This document shows positions 42,405 through 51,823 of a DNA stretch of 64,000 nucleotides, piece after piece; within the stretch, counting starts at the first letter, position 1, and every line of letters begins with the position of its first letter. The DNA is taken from contig NZ_CP067171.1 in the NCBI RefSeq assembly GCF_028553885.1, forward strand, positions 62,001-126,000, in the 5' to 3' direction. A program made the position numbers and the translations under genes. Below the pieces are notes generated by a model. The model saw nothing but the letters and a program-made list of their open reading frames with translations, had not been told where the DNA came from and made no database searches. Source of the stretch: Paracoccus aestuarii. Its GTDB lineage: Bacteria; Pseudomonadota; Alphaproteobacteria; Rhodobacterales; Rhodobacteraceae.

Positions 42405-43981
42405 GCTGGGACGGGGACAGCGCCGCGATGCTGGACGCGCTGCGGGCGACGCCCGGCTGGCATGCCGTGGCGGGCCGGCCCGACGATGCGCTGATGGCGG
42501 CGATCCTGGACGAGGCCGCGCGCTTGGCCGCGGGTGTCATCGCGCCGCTGGACGGTCCGGGCGACCGGTCGGGCGCGCGGCACGAGGGCGGTCGCGTCAC
42601 CCTGCCTCCGGGCGCGCGGGACGGCTTTCGGGCCTTGGCCGAGGGCGGCTGGCTGGCCTTGGAGCTGCCCGAGGCCTTAGGCGGCGCGGGCCTGCCCCTG
42701 GCGGTCTTCGCCGCCGTGAACCCGGCCTTCGAACGCGCCTCGCCCGCGCTGATGATGGCCGCGGGCAGCACGCGGGCGGCGGCGCGGCTGCTGGCGGAAC
42801 ATGCCGATCCTGCGACGCGCGACGATTGGGTGCCCGCGCTGGCCGCCGGGCTGCGGACCGCGACCATCTGCATCTCGGAACCCGGTGCCGGATCGGACCT
42901 GGCGCGCATCCGCACCCGCGCCCGGCACGACGGGACCGGCTGGCGCGTCACGGGCGACAAGATCTGGATCAGCTTCGGCGATCACGACCTGACCGACCGC
43001 ATCGGCCATTGCGTCCTGGCGCGCAGCACGGACGACCCGGGCACGCGCGGCCTCAGCCTGTTCCTGGTCGAACGCGGCCCCGGCGTCGCCTGCACCGGGA
43101 TCGAGCGCAAGCTGGGCCTGCACGCATCCCCCACCTGCGCGCTGCATTTCGACGCGGCCCCCGCCCGGCTGATCGGGACCGAGGGGCGGGGGCTGGCGCA
43201 GCTCTTCACCATGATCCGGCAGATGCGGCTGACCGTCGGCACCCAAGGCCTGGGCGTCGCGCTGCGCTGCCTGGACATGGCCCGCGCCCATGCGGCCGAA
43301 CGCTGCCAAGGGGGCCCGCCCGACGCGCCGCCCCTGCCCATCGCCCGCCATCCCGACATCCGCCGTCACCTGGCCCGGATCGCGATGCGGGTCGACCTGC
43401 TGCGGCTGGCGCTGCTGGAGGCGGCGGTCTCGGCCGATCTGGGCCGCGACAACCGCTGCGCCTGGCTGCTGCCGATGATCAAGACCTTCGGGGCCGAGCT
43501 GGCCTTCGACGCCGCCGACATGGCGGTGACCGTGCTGGGCGGGGCGGGCTATACGCGCGACCATCCGGCCGAACAGGCGCTGCGCGATGCCCGCGTCTTC
43601 GCCATCTACGAGGGCACGACCGCCATGCAGGCCCAGGATTTCCTGATCCGCCAGAGCCTGGCCTGCGAGGGCCGCCTGCTGGACGATTTTCTGGACCGCG
43701 CGCGGGGCGATTGCGCCGACTGCCCCCTGCGGCTGGCCGTGATCGAGGATTTCGCCGCCCTGATGACCGCCCCGCGGGCCGAGACGCGCCTGCCGCGCCT
43801 GCGCGCCCAGGCCGATCCGCTGATGCGGGCGGCTTGGATCGCGGTCCAGGCCTGGCTGTCGGCCCGGATCCCGGGCAGCGCGGCGGCCGATCTGTTCCTG
43901 GCCACCGCCCGCCCGGCGCTGGCCCTGCAGGCGGCCGAGGCGCGCGGCGCCCATCGCTTCATCGACATGAAAGGACATTGA
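42401..43981 (+). CDS. Acyl-CoA dehydrogenase (long DmdC-like type) of the hydroxycinnamate cluster
   Basis: A 526-residue FAD enzyme, longer than the usual 380-400 because of an extra C-terminal domain, as in DmdC-like dehydrogenases. Motifs: TICISEPGAGSDLARIRT, VTGDKIWISFGDHDLT, GGAGYTRDHPAEQALRDARVFAIYEGTTAMQAQDFL; the last holds the catalytic Glu. Substrate is not readable from sequence. With the SDR behind it, it could serve beta-oxidation of hydrophenylpropanoid-CoA (for example dihydroferuloyl-CoA). Confidence 0.88.
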   Translation: MSWDGDSAAMLDALRATPGWHAVAGRPDDALMAAILDEAARLAAGVIAPLDGPGDRSGARHEGGRVTLPPGARDGFRALAEGGWLALELPEALGGAGLPLAVFAAVNPAFERASPALMMAAGSTRAAARLLAEHADPATRDDWVPALAAGLRTATICISEPGAGSDLARIRTRARHDGTGWRVTGDKIWISFGDHDLTDRIGHCVLARSTDDPGTRGLSLFLVERGPGVACTGIERKLGLHASPTCALHFDAAPARLIGTEGRGLAQLFTMIRQMRLTVGTQGLGVALRCLDMARAHAAERCQGGPPDAPPLPIARHPDIRRHLARIAMRVDLLRLALLEAAVSADLGRDNRCAWLLPMIKTFGAELAFDAADMAVTVLGGAGYTRDHPAEQALRDARVFAIYEGTTAMQAQDFLIRQSLACEGRLLDDFLDRARGDCADCPLRLAVIEDFAALMTAPRAETRLPRLRAQADPLMRAAWIAVQAWLSARIPGSAAADLFLATARPALALQAAEARGAHRFIDMKGH

Positions 43982-43983
43982 CC

Positions 43984-44751
43984 ATGCAGATCACCGGCAC
44001 CATCGCCCTGGTCACCGGCGCGGCCAGCGGCCTGGGCGCGGCGACCGCCCGCGACCTGGCCCGCGCCGGTGCCCGCGTCGCCCTGCTGGACCGCGACGGC
44101 GAGGCCGCGCGGCGCGCCGCGACCGGGATCGACGGGCTGGGCCTGGCCGCCGACGTGACCGACGCGGCCGCGATCGAGGCCGCGCTGGACCGCGCCTGCG
44201 ATCATTTCGGGGCGGTGCCGCGCATCGTCGTGAACTGTGCCGGGATCGGCACGGCGGGCCGCATCCTGCCCCGCGACGGCCAGCTGGGGCTGGAGGCCTT
44301 CGCCCGCACCATCGACGTGAAGCTGATGGGCACCTATCGCGTCATGGCGATCTGCGCCCGGGCCATGGCCCAGGCCGATCCGCTGGATGCGGACGGCGCG
44401 CGGGGGGTGATCGTGAACACCGCATCCGTCGCATGGCAGGACGGGCAGGTGGGTCAGGCGGCCTATGCCGCGTCGAAGGGTGGCATCGCCTCGCTGACGC
44501 TGCCCGCCGCGCGCGAGCTGGCGCGCTTCGGCATCCGCGTGATGACCATCGCGCCGGGCCTCTTCGAGTCCGCGATGAGCGCGGGCCTGACCCCGCAGAT
44601 GCGCCGGGACCTGGAACAGGGCATCCCCTTTCCCCCCCGCATGGGCCGGCCCGAGGAATATGCCATGCTGGTCCGCCAGATCGTCGAGAACCCGGCCCTG
44701 AACGGCGAGATCATCCGCCTGGACGGCGCGGTGCGGCTGGCCGCGCGCTGA
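43984..44751 (+). CDS. SDR dehydrogenase (3-hydroxyacyl-CoA dehydrogenase type 2-like)
   Basis: A 255-residue short-chain dehydrogenase. Cofactor motif TGAASGLGAATARDLARAGA, then NCAGIG, catalytic Ser in NTASVAWQD and YAASKGG. The close match in style to type 2 hydroxyacyl-CoA dehydrogenases (IAPGLFESAMSAGLTPQMR) fits oxidation of a 3-hydroxyacyl-CoA formed by the crotonase. It begins 2 bp after the acyl-CoA dehydrogenase. Confidence 0.88.
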   Translation: MQITGTIALVTGAASGLGAATARDLARAGARVALLDRDGEAARRAATGIDGLGLAADVTDAAAIEAALDRACDHFGAVPRIVVNCAGIGTAGRILPRDGQLGLEAFARTIDVKLMGTYRVMAICARAMAQADPLDADGARGVIVNTASVAWQDGQVGQAAYAASKGGIASLTLPAARELARFGIRVMTIAPGLFESAMSAGLTPQMRRDLEQGIPFPPRMGRPEEYAMLVRQIVENPALNGEIIRLDGAVRLAAR

Positions 44752-44785
44752 TCGCGCCCGCCTCGCAGGACGCGTCTTGCAATCC

Positions 44786-44817
44786 ATGATATGTGATATA
44801 ATAACGCCGCATATCAT
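44786..44817 (+). promoter_or_regulatory. Promoter with a Zur-like box and a long inverted repeat before the ABC binding protein
   Basis: ATGATATG (44786-44793) and CATATCAT (44810-44817) form a perfect 8-bp inverted repeat with a 16-bp spacer. Inside is GTGATATAATAAC (44793-44805), which differs from the Zur core GTTATANTATAAC at two positions and covers a perfect -10 hexamer TATAAT (44797-44802). A TTG-containing -35 is weak. This looks like a metal-repressed promoter; zinc (Zur) or nickel (NikR-like spacing) are both possible. Confidence 0.55.
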
Positions 44818-44828
44818 CGGAGTTGACC

Positions 44829-46334
44829 ATGCGTCCCGCTTTCCTTTCCGCGGCGGCCCTTGCCGCCCTGTCGCTGCCCCTGACCGCGGGGGCGAATGAC
44901 GGTGTCCTGGACATTGTCGCCCCGTTCGAGATCAAGGGGGCCGATCCCGTCACCTCGGGCAACATCTTCATCAAGATGGACCTGGCCGAGACCTTGGTGA
45001 ATGTCGACCCGGACGGGCGGCTGACCCCGGGCCTGGCGCTGTCTTGGCAGGCCTCGGATGACGGGCTGGAATGGCGCTTCGAGCTGCGCCCGGACGTGGT
45101 CTTTCACGACGGCAGCGCCTTCGACGCCGATGCCGCCGCCCATGCGCTGAACGTGGCCCGCGCCAAGCCCGGCCTGTTGGAGACAGCGCCCATCTCGGCC
45201 ATCGCGGCGGATGGCGGGGACCTGGTCGTCACCCTGACCGAACCCTTCGCGCCGCTGCCGGCCTTTCTGTCGGAATACCGATCGCTGATCCTGGCCCCCG
45301 CCGCCTATGGCCCGGACGGCGAGGTGACCGAGGTGATCGGCACCGGCCCCTATCGCGTCACGCGCCTGGACGCGCCGCTGCGGCTGGAGGCGCAGGGATT
45401 CGCCGATCACTGGGACGGACCCCCTTTCATCGACCGCGCCAGCTATCAATCCGTGGGCCGGGCCGAGACGCGCGCCCTGCTGGCCGAAAGCGGCGATGCC
45501 GATTACGTCTTCAACCTGGACCCGGCCTCAGTGGCGCGGCTGTCGGGGCTGGACCGGCTGGAGGTGCAGTCGGTCTCGGTCCCGCGTTCGCTGCTGATCA
45601 AGCTGAACGGCGATCATCCGGCCCTGTCGGATGCCCGCGCGCGCCAGGCCCTGTCCATGGCCATCGACCGCGAGGGGCTGGCCCAGGCCATCCTGCGCTA
45701 TCCCGCCGGGGCCGACCAGATCCTGCCGCCCTCGCTGGCCGATTGGCATTCCGAGACGGTCGCGCCCCTGACCCATGACCCGGAAGCCGCGCGCGCGCTG
45801 CTGGCCGATCTGGGCTGGCAGCCGGGGCCGGACGGCATCCTGACCCGCGACGGGGACCGCTTCAGCCTGGTGCTGACCACCTATCCCGACCGCCCCGAGC
45901 TGCCCTTGTCGGCGGCGGTGCTGCAGCAGATGTTCGCCGATATCGGGGTCGAGGTGGTGATCGATTCCACCAACTCCTCCGAGGTGGCGGTGCGGCACGG
46001 GGACGGGTCGCTGGACATGGCGCTGTTCGCGCGCAACTTCGCGCTGGTGCCGGACCCGATCGGCACCTTCCTGACCGATTACGCGCCGACCGGCGATTGG
46101 GGGGCGATGAACTGGGACAGCCCGGAATTCACCGCCCTGATCCGCGACCTGGCCCGGGGCGAGGGCGGCCAGCCCGAACGCGACCGCGCCATCGAGATCC
46201 TGCAGACCGAACTGCCGGTGATCCCTGTCGCATGGTATCAGCAGACCGCCGCCATATCCGGGGCGATCACCGGCGCGGTGGTCGATCCCTTCGAGCGCAC
46301 GCTCGGGCTGCGGTCCATCCGGTGGGCGGAATGA
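44829..46334 (+). CDS. ABC transporter solute-binding protein, peptide/nickel/metal-chelate type
   Basis: A 501-residue family 5 binding protein with a short signal peptide (LSAAALAALSLPLTAGA). Family motifs: LAETLVNVDPDGRLTPGLALSWQ, WRFELRPDVVFHDGSAFDADA, and VIGTGPYRV. The cargo may be a peptide, nickel or a zinc-binding metallophore. The Zur-like box upstream and the neighbouring metal transport genes favour a metal or metal chelate (inference). The ATG at 44829 is preferred over a TTG two codons upstream. Confidence 0.88.
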   Translation: MRPAFLSAAALAALSLPLTAGANDGVLDIVAPFEIKGADPVTSGNIFIKMDLAETLVNVDPDGRLTPGLALSWQASDDGLEWRFELRPDVVFHDGSAFDADAAAHALNVARAKPGLLETAPISAIAADGGDLVVTLTEPFAPLPAFLSEYRSLILAPAAYGPDGEVTEVIGTGPYRVTRLDAPLRLEAQGFADHWDGPPFIDRASYQSVGRAETRALLAESGDADYVFNLDPASVARLSGLDRLEVQSVSVPRSLLIKLNGDHPALSDARARQALSMAIDREGLAQAILRYPAGADQILPPSLADWHSETVAPLTHDPEAARALLADLGWQPGPDGILTRDGDRFSLVLTTYPDRPELPLSAAVLQQMFADIGVEVVIDSTNSSEVAVRHGDGSLDMALFARNFALVPDPIGTFLTDYAPTGDWGAMNWDSPEFTALIRDLARGEGGQPERDRAIEILQTELPVIPVAWYQQTAAISGAITGAVVDPFERTLGLRSIRWAE

Positions 46335-47268
46335 GGCGGGCGATCCTGCACCGGCTGGCGCAGGCCGTGATGGTCGCACTGCTGGTCGGGGTCCTGACCT
46401 TCCTGATGATGCAGTCCCTGCCCGGCGACATGGCCTTTCGCATCGCGGCGGGGCGCTGGCTATGACAATGTGAACGCCCAGGCCGCCGAGGCCGTCCGGC
46501 AGGAGCTGGGGCTGGACCGCCCGGCCATCGCGGCCTTCGGGTCATGGCTCTGGGACTTGATGCGGCTGGATTTCGGCACGTCGGTGATCTCGGGCGCGCC
46601 GGTGATGACCGAGATCCGCCACCAGCTGGGCGCCAGCCTGCAGCTGGCCGGGGCGGCCTTGGCACTGTCCCTGGTGATCGGGCCGCCGATCGGCATCCTG
46701 GCCGGGCTGCGCGCGGGGGCCGCTGGACCGGGTGCTGCTGGTCCTGTCCACCGCGCTGCGATCGGTGCCGCAATTCCTGATGGGGCTGGTATTGATCGTG
46801 CTGCTGTCGATCCAGCTGGGCTGGCTGCCCGCGGCGGGGCATGGCCGGGCCGAGCATTTCATCCTGCCGGCGCTGACCCTGGCCTTGGGGCTGGCGGCGG
46901 TCTCGGCGCGGGTGGCGCGGGACGCGATGGCCAGGGTGGCGGGCAGTCCGCATTACGCCTTCGGCCGCTGGAAGGGCCTGTCCGAGGCGCAGATGCTGCG
47001 CCGCCACGGGCTGCGCAATATCGGCGTGGCGATGGTGACCTATCTGGGCCTGCAATTCGCGATGCTGGTCGAGGGCGTGGTGGTCATCGAGGCGATCTTC
47101 GGCTGGCCGGGCATCGGGCATGCGCTGGTCCATGCGATCTTCGGGCGCGACGTGCCGATGGTGCAGGGGACCGCGCTACTGCTGGGGCTGGGCTTCGTGC
47201 TGCTGAACGCGCTGGTCGACCTGGCCGCGCGCTGGATCGACCCCCGCGCAGGGGGGGTCGGGACATGA
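46331..47268 (+). pseudogene. ABC transporter permease 1 (DppB/NikB-like), two frame breaks
   Basis: The start (AILHRLAQAVMVALLVGVLT) is in one frame to about 46460, where a stop follows GRWL. The next part (NVNAQAAEAVRQELGLDRPA onward to LAGLRAG) is in another frame. A further break at about 46720, in a G run, is followed by LDRVLLVLSTALRSVPQFLM to the end at 47268. Joined, these make a permease of about 310 residues, the normal size, with the EAIFGWPGIGHALVHAIFGRD motif. It overlaps the substrate-binding gene by 4 bp. Decay or base errors cannot be told apart here. Confidence 0.8.
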
Positions 47269-48080
47269 TCGTCGCCGACATCCCCCTGGCCCCCGCCGCC
47301 CGCCCTTGGGGCCGCTGGATCGGAGCCGGGCTGCTGGCCGCGGTGCTGGGCCTTGCGCTGCTGGCGCCGTGGATCTTTCCCGCCGATCCGCTGCGCCAGA
47401 GCCTGCGCCACATCCTGGCGGGGCCGGATGCCGCGTCGCCCCTGGGTTACGACCATCTGGGCCGGTCGCTGACGGCGCGGCTGGCGGCGGCTTTGCGCCT
47501 GTCGCTGGCGATCGCGGCGGCGGCGGTGGTCAGTTCGGCGGTCCTGGGCGTCGCCATGGGGGTGCTGGCGGCGTGGCGCGGGGGCTGGGTCGACCGGCTG
47601 GCCAGCCTGGTCGCGGACAGCTTTCTGGCCCTGCCGGGGCTGCTTCTGGTGCTGATCGTCCTGGCTATTGTGCCGGTGACGCCGGTGGCCTTCTGGATCG
47701 GCCTGACCTTGGTCCTGTGGATCGAATATTTCCGCCTGACCCGGGCCACGGTCAGCCGCCTTCTGGCGGCGCCGGGGGTGCAGGCCTCGCGCCTGCTGGG
47801 CTTTGGGCCATGGCACGTCTTCCGCCGCCATCTGTGGCCCGAGCTGGCGCCGATGCTGCTGACGCTGGCGGCCTTCGGTGCGGCGACGGCGGTGATGACC
47901 ATCGCGGCGCTCGGCTTCGTCAGCGTGGGCATCCGCCCCCCCGAGCCCGAGCTGGGCCAGATGATGGTCGAGATGCTGCCCTATTACCGCGAGGCGCCGA
48001 TGGCGCTGCTGGTGCCGGTGCTGGCGACATTCGTCACGCTGCTGGGCCTGAACCTGATTGCCGGAGGACGCCGCCCGTGA
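47265..48080 (+). CDS. ABC transporter permease 2 (DppC/NikC-like)
   Basis: A 271-residue permease with the N-terminal segment typical of the family (LLAPWIFPADPLRQSL, PLGYDHLGRSLTARL) and the EAA-loop region SRLLGFGPWHVFRRHLWPELAPMLLT. It appears intact. It overlaps both neighbours by 4 bp. Confidence 0.9.
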   Translation: MIVADIPLAPAARPWGRWIGAGLLAAVLGLALLAPWIFPADPLRQSLRHILAGPDAASPLGYDHLGRSLTARLAAALRLSLAIAAAAVVSSAVLGVAMGVLAAWRGGWVDRLASLVADSFLALPGLLLVLIVLAIVPVTPVAFWIGLTLVLWIEYFRLTRATVSRLLAAPGVQASRLLGFGPWHVFRRHLWPELAPMLLTLAAFGAATAVMTIAALGFVSVGIRPPEPELGQMMVEMLPYYREAPMALLVPVLATFVTLLGLNLIAGGRRP

Positions 48081-49510
48081 CCGAATTGCTGATCGCCCGC
48101 GATGTCGCGGTCACCGCCCGGGGCGTGCCGCTGGTCCAACCCGTCTCGCTGTCGCTGCGGGCGGGCCAGGTCCTGACCATCCTGGGTGAGACCGGATCGG
48201 GCAAGAGCCTTCTGGCGCAGGCCATCATCATCGGCCCCGCCCGCGGGCCTGGCCGCGCAGGGCGCCGTCACGCTGGAGGGGCGGGCCTTGGACCTGTCGC
48301 GCCCGGGCGGCCACCGCGCGCTCTGGGGGCGGGTGCTGGGCGTTCTGCCGCAGGAGCCGTGGCTGGCGCTGGACCCCTTGATGCCTGCCCGCGAGCAGGT
48401 GGCGGAGGGTCACGCGCTGGTCCGCGGCCTGCCTTGGGCCGAGGCCCGCGCCGCCGCCGATCGCGACCTGGCCGATCTGGGGCTGGAGGGTGCGGGCGGC
48501 CGCCGGCCCGACCAGCTGTCGGGCGGCATGGCGCAGCGCGTGGCCTTCGCCGCCGCGCGCACCGGCGGCGCCCGCATCGTCATCGCGGACGAGCCGACCA
48601 AGGGTCTGGACATCGCGCGGCGCGACGGGGTGATCGGCCTTCTGGCCCGCGAGGTCCAGGCGGGCGGCGCGCTGCTGACCATCACCCATGATCTGGCGCT
48701 GGCCCGCCGCTTGGGGGGCGAGCTGATCGTGATGCTGAAGGGCCGCATCGTGGAACGCGGCCCCGCCGAGCGGGTCCTGTCGCGGCCCGGTCACGACTAT
48801 ACCCGCCGCCTGATCGCGGCGGATCCGGCCAGCTGGCCCAAGCGTCCGGCCCGGCCCGTCACCGGCGCCCCGGTGATCCGGGCACGGGGCCTGACCGCGC
48901 ACCGCGGCGGTCGGACCCTGTTCCAGGGTCTGGATCTGGACCTGCATCCCGGCCAGATCACCGGCATCTGGGGTCCGAGCGGTTGCGGCAAGTCCACCTT
49001 GGGCGACCTGCTGCTGGGGCTGGCCCCGCCGCAGGCGGGCTGGGTGGAACGGGGCGCGGGTCTGGCCCCGGCGCGGTTCCAGAAGCTCTATCAGGATCCG
49101 CCGAGCGCCTTTCCCCGCCATGTCACCCTGGGCCGGTCACTGCGCGACGTGATCCGGCTGCACCGGCTGGACGGCGGGCGGGTCGCGCCGCTGCTGACGC
49201 AGCTGCGGCTGGATCCGGGGCTTCTGGCGCGCAAGCCGACCGAGGTTTCGGGAGGGAATTGCAGCGCCTGGCCCTGCTGCGGCTGCTGCTGCTGGATCCG
49301 GTCTTCCTGTTCGCGGACGAGCCGACATCGCGGCTGGACCTGATCACCCAGGCCGAGGTGACGGATCTGCTGATCCGCACCGCCCGTGACGGCGGCATGG
49401 CCCTGCTGATCGTCAGCCATGATCCCGACCTGCTGGCGCAGAGCTGCGACCGGGTGATCGCGCTGGACCGCGACCATGCGATGCCCGAACGGCTTGCGGG
49501 CTGGGGGCGG
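48077..49510 (+). pseudogene. Fused double ABC ATPase (DppD-DppF type), frame breaks
   Basis: The GTG at 48077 (GGAGGA 8 bp upstream) starts the first ATPase, with Walker A GETGSGKSLLAQAI. The frame shifts at about 48230-48240 (GPARGP to PAGLAAQGAVTLEG). The rest of domain 1 (LSGGMAQRV, IVIADEPTKGLD) and the start of domain 2 (Walker A GPSGCGKSTL) share one frame. At about 49255 the frame shifts again, inside the signature SGGELQRLALLRLLLLDP. The last part (LFADEPTSRLDL, LLIVSHDP) has no stop near its natural end, so a third error near 49500 is likely. Two ATPases in one polypeptide are common for this transporter type. Confidence 0.75.
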
Positions 49511-49519
49511 TCAGCCCCC
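49503..49519. terminator. GC hairpin between convergent transporter and Fur/Mur genes
   Basis: GGGGGC-GGTCA-GCCCCC, a 6-bp stem with a 5-nt loop, covers the Fur/Mur stop codon and the expected end of the ABC operon. There is no T-run, only TTT a few bases later. It may be a weak bidirectional terminator. Confidence 0.35.
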
Positions 49520-49933
49520 GGGGCGTTTGCGGGCGTAAAGCTCCAGCCGGTGCCATTCGATCTCGTATCCCAGCTCGGCCGCGATCTGGGCCTGCAGGGA
49601 TTCGATCAGTTCGGAATGAAACTCGATCACCTCGCCCGTATCCAGGTCGATCAGGTGGTCGTGATGGGCGCGGTCGGCCAGCTCGAACCGCGCGCCCGCG
49701 CCGTCGAAATCGTTCTTCAGCACCGCGCCGACCTTTTCCAGCGCGGCCAGGGTGCGATAGACCGTCGCCTGCGAGATGCTTTCATCCTCCAGCTTGGCCC
49801 GGGACAGGATCTCGTCGGCGGTGGGGTGATCGCCGGCCAGGCGCAGCACGTTGACGATGGCCAGCCGCTGACGCGTGACCTGCACCCCCTTGGCGCGAAG
49901 CTGGGCTTCGATATCGTCGATCTCGTGCGTCAT
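49511..49933 (-). CDS. fur: Fur-family regulator, Mur/Fur type
   Basis: A 140-residue Fur-family protein. HTH: PTADEILSRAKLEDESISQATVYRTLAAL; metal ligands: ARFELADRAHHDHLIDLDTGEVIEFHSE. There are no cysteines for a structural zinc site, which fits alphaproteobacterial Fur/Mur proteins that respond to manganese (and iron) rather than Zur. It is divergent from the metal ABC transporter with a Fur/Mur box in between, and very likely represses it. Confidence 0.9.
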   Translation of the reverse strand: MTHEIDDIEAQLRAKGVQVTRQRLAIVNVLRLAGDHPTADEILSRAKLEDESISQATVYRTLAALEKVGAVLKNDFDGAGARFELADRAHHDHLIDLDTGEVIEFHSELIESLQAQIAAELGYEIEWHRLELYARKRPGG

Positions 49934-49989
49934 GCCCGTGGTTCTAGACCGGTGCGCGGGGCGGCTCAAGCATCTCCGCGCGCAGAACT

Positions 49990-50010
49990 TGCAAACAATT
50001 CTCATTCGCA
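49990..50010. promoter_or_regulatory. Fur/Mur box
   Basis: Arms TGCAAA (49990-49995) and TTCGCA (50005-50010) are 9 bp apart; their inverted match is 5 of 6, and the centre is AT-rich. This is the layout of alphaproteobacterial Mur/Fur sites. It lies 33 bp before the binding-protein start and 57 bp from the Fur/Mur start. Confidence 0.7.
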
Positions 50011-50042
50011 TATCCTGCGCCGGACCGAAGGGGCGAATCAGG

Positions 50043-51023
50043 ATGGGACGAATGGTGATGCGATGCACGACCCTGCTGGCGGCGCTGTGGCTTGCGGCAC
50101 CGGCCCAGGCCCAAGATGCGCCCTTGCAGGTGCTGGCGACGGTGGGGATGATCGGCGACCTGGCCCAGGGGGTGGCGGGGGATTGCGCCGCGGTCTCGAC
50201 CCTGATCGGGCCGGGGGTGGATCCGCATTCCTTTTCCGCCACGCCGCGCGACGTGCAGGTCATCGCGGATGCCGAGCTGATCGTCTATGTTGACCGCGCG
50301 CTGGAGGAACGGCTGGCCGATGTGCTGGAACGGTTCGACGGGCGGGTGCCGACCCTGGGCCTGGTGCAGGCGACCTTCGGCGCCGATGCGCTGCTGGAGG
50401 ATCCCGAGGCGCCGGGCCGGATGGACCCGCATCTGTGGATGGATGTGGACCGCTGGTCGCGCATCGTGCCGGTCCTGGCGGATGCCATCGCCGATGCCCG
50501 CCCGGCCTGCGCCGACACCTTGGCCGCCAATGCGGATGCGCTGGTCGCGGATCTGGCCGCGCTGCATGACTGGGTGGGGCAGGCCATCGCCTCGATCCCG
50601 GAGGAGCGGCGCGTGCTGGTCACGGCGCATGACGCCTTTTATTATTTCGCCGATGCCTATGGGATCGAGGCCTCCGAGGCGATCGAGGGCATCTCGACCG
50701 CGTCCGAGGCCAGCATCGGCGACATCCGCCAGGTGGCCGATTTCGTCATCGCGCGCCAAGTGCCCGCGGTCTTCGTCGAAAGCACCATCAGCCCCCGCAC
50801 CATCGAGGCGCTGCAGGCCGAGGTTGCCAGCCGCGGCCATGACCTGGCCATCGGCGGCACGTTGTTTTCCGATGCGATGGGGGATGCGGGCACGCCCGAG
50901 GGCAGCTATATCGGCATGATCCGCGCCAATGCGGTGACCATCACGCGGGCCCTGGGCGGGCAGGTGCCGGATTGGCCCGAGGCGCTGGAAGGCTGGGCGG
51001 CCGAATGGGATCTGCCCCGCTGA
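50043..51023 (+). CDS. sitA: Mn/Zn/Fe ABC transporter binding protein (SitA/MntA/TroA family)
   Basis: A 326-residue cluster A-I binding protein with a signal peptide (TLLAALWLAAPAQAQ). Metal ligands expected for the family: His in GPGVDPHSFSATP, His in MDPHLWMDV, Glu/His region GIEASEAIEGIST, and Asp near GTLFSDAMG. The ligand set with Asp favours Mn/Fe. ATGs at 50052 and 50058 are possible alternative starts. The Mur-type regulator next door suggests manganese. Confidence 0.92.
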   Translation: MGRMVMRCTTLLAALWLAAPAQAQDAPLQVLATVGMIGDLAQGVAGDCAAVSTLIGPGVDPHSFSATPRDVQVIADAELIVYVDRALEERLADVLERFDGRVPTLGLVQATFGADALLEDPEAPGRMDPHLWMDVDRWSRIVPVLADAIADARPACADTLAANADALVADLAALHDWVGQAIASIPEERRVLVTAHDAFYYFADAYGIEASEAIEGISTASEASIGDIRQVADFVIARQVPAVFVESTISPRTIEALQAEVASRGHDLAIGGTLFSDAMGDAGTPEGSYIGMIRANAVTITRALGGQVPDWPEALEGWAAEWDLPR

Positions 51024-51051
51024 GCCGCGGGATCTTGGCGAAAGGCCGCAT

Positions 51052-51823
51052 ATGGGCAAGGACATGCTGCACGAACCCGACCAGGCCCTGCATGTCGAGG
51101 ACCTGACCGTCAGCTATGGCAGCATGCCGGCGCTGTGGGACATCGACCTGGACGTGCCGATCGGGGTAATGTGCGCCATCGTGGGGCCGAACGGGGCGGG
51201 CAAGTCGACGCTGATCAAGGCGGCCTTGGGGCTGGTGCGCCCGGTCGCGGGCCATGTGCGGTTCCTGGGCTTAGCCGGTCGGCGCGATGCGCGGGCGGAT
51301 CGGCTATGTCCCGCAGCGCCATTCCGTGGACTGGGATTTCCCCACCACCGCCGCCGACGTGGTCGAGATGGGGCTCTATCGCAGCCTGGGCTGGTTCCGT
51401 CGACCCGGCCGCGCGGCCCGGGCCCGCGCCATGGCGGCCCTGGCCCAGGTCGGCATGCAGGATTACGCCGACCGCCAGATCGACCAGCTGTCGGGCGGCC
51501 AGCAGCAGCGGGTGTTCCTGGCCCGGGCGCTGATCCAGGACGCGCCGATCCTGATCCTGGACGAGCCCTTCGCGGGCGTCGACGCGGCCACCGAGGCCTT
51601 GATCATCGCCCTGCTGAAGCGCCTGCGCGACGAGGGGCGCACCGTCATCGTCGTCCATCACGACCTGACCACGGTCCAGAGCTATTTCGACTGGCTGGTG
51701 ATGATGAACATCCGCATCGTGGCCCAAGGCCCGGTGGCGCAGACCTATACGCCCGAGAACCTGCGCGCCGCCTATGGCCGCCATCTGGCGATGATCGCCC
51801 TGCCCGACGGGGGCCGCCCGTGA
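51052..51823 (+). pseudogene. sitB: Metal ABC transporter ATPase, one frameshift
   Basis: The N-terminal part (LTVSYGSMPALWDIDLDV, Walker A GPNGAGKSTLIKAALGL) and the rest (RIGYVPQRHSVDWDFPTTAAD, signature LSGGQQQRVFLARAL, Walker B ILILDEPFAGVDAATE) are in different frames. The switch is at about 51270-51285, where one extra base (the A in CTTAGCC) would explain it. Restored, the protein has about 257 residues, the usual size. AAAGG lies before the ATG at 51052. Confidence 0.85.

Noticed and set aside
49511..50293. Continuation of the second ABC ATPase frame through the Fur/Mur gene to 50293
   Set aside because: It is antisense to an intact Fur/Mur gene and unlike any ATPase C-terminus. A lost stop or frame error near 49500 explains it better.
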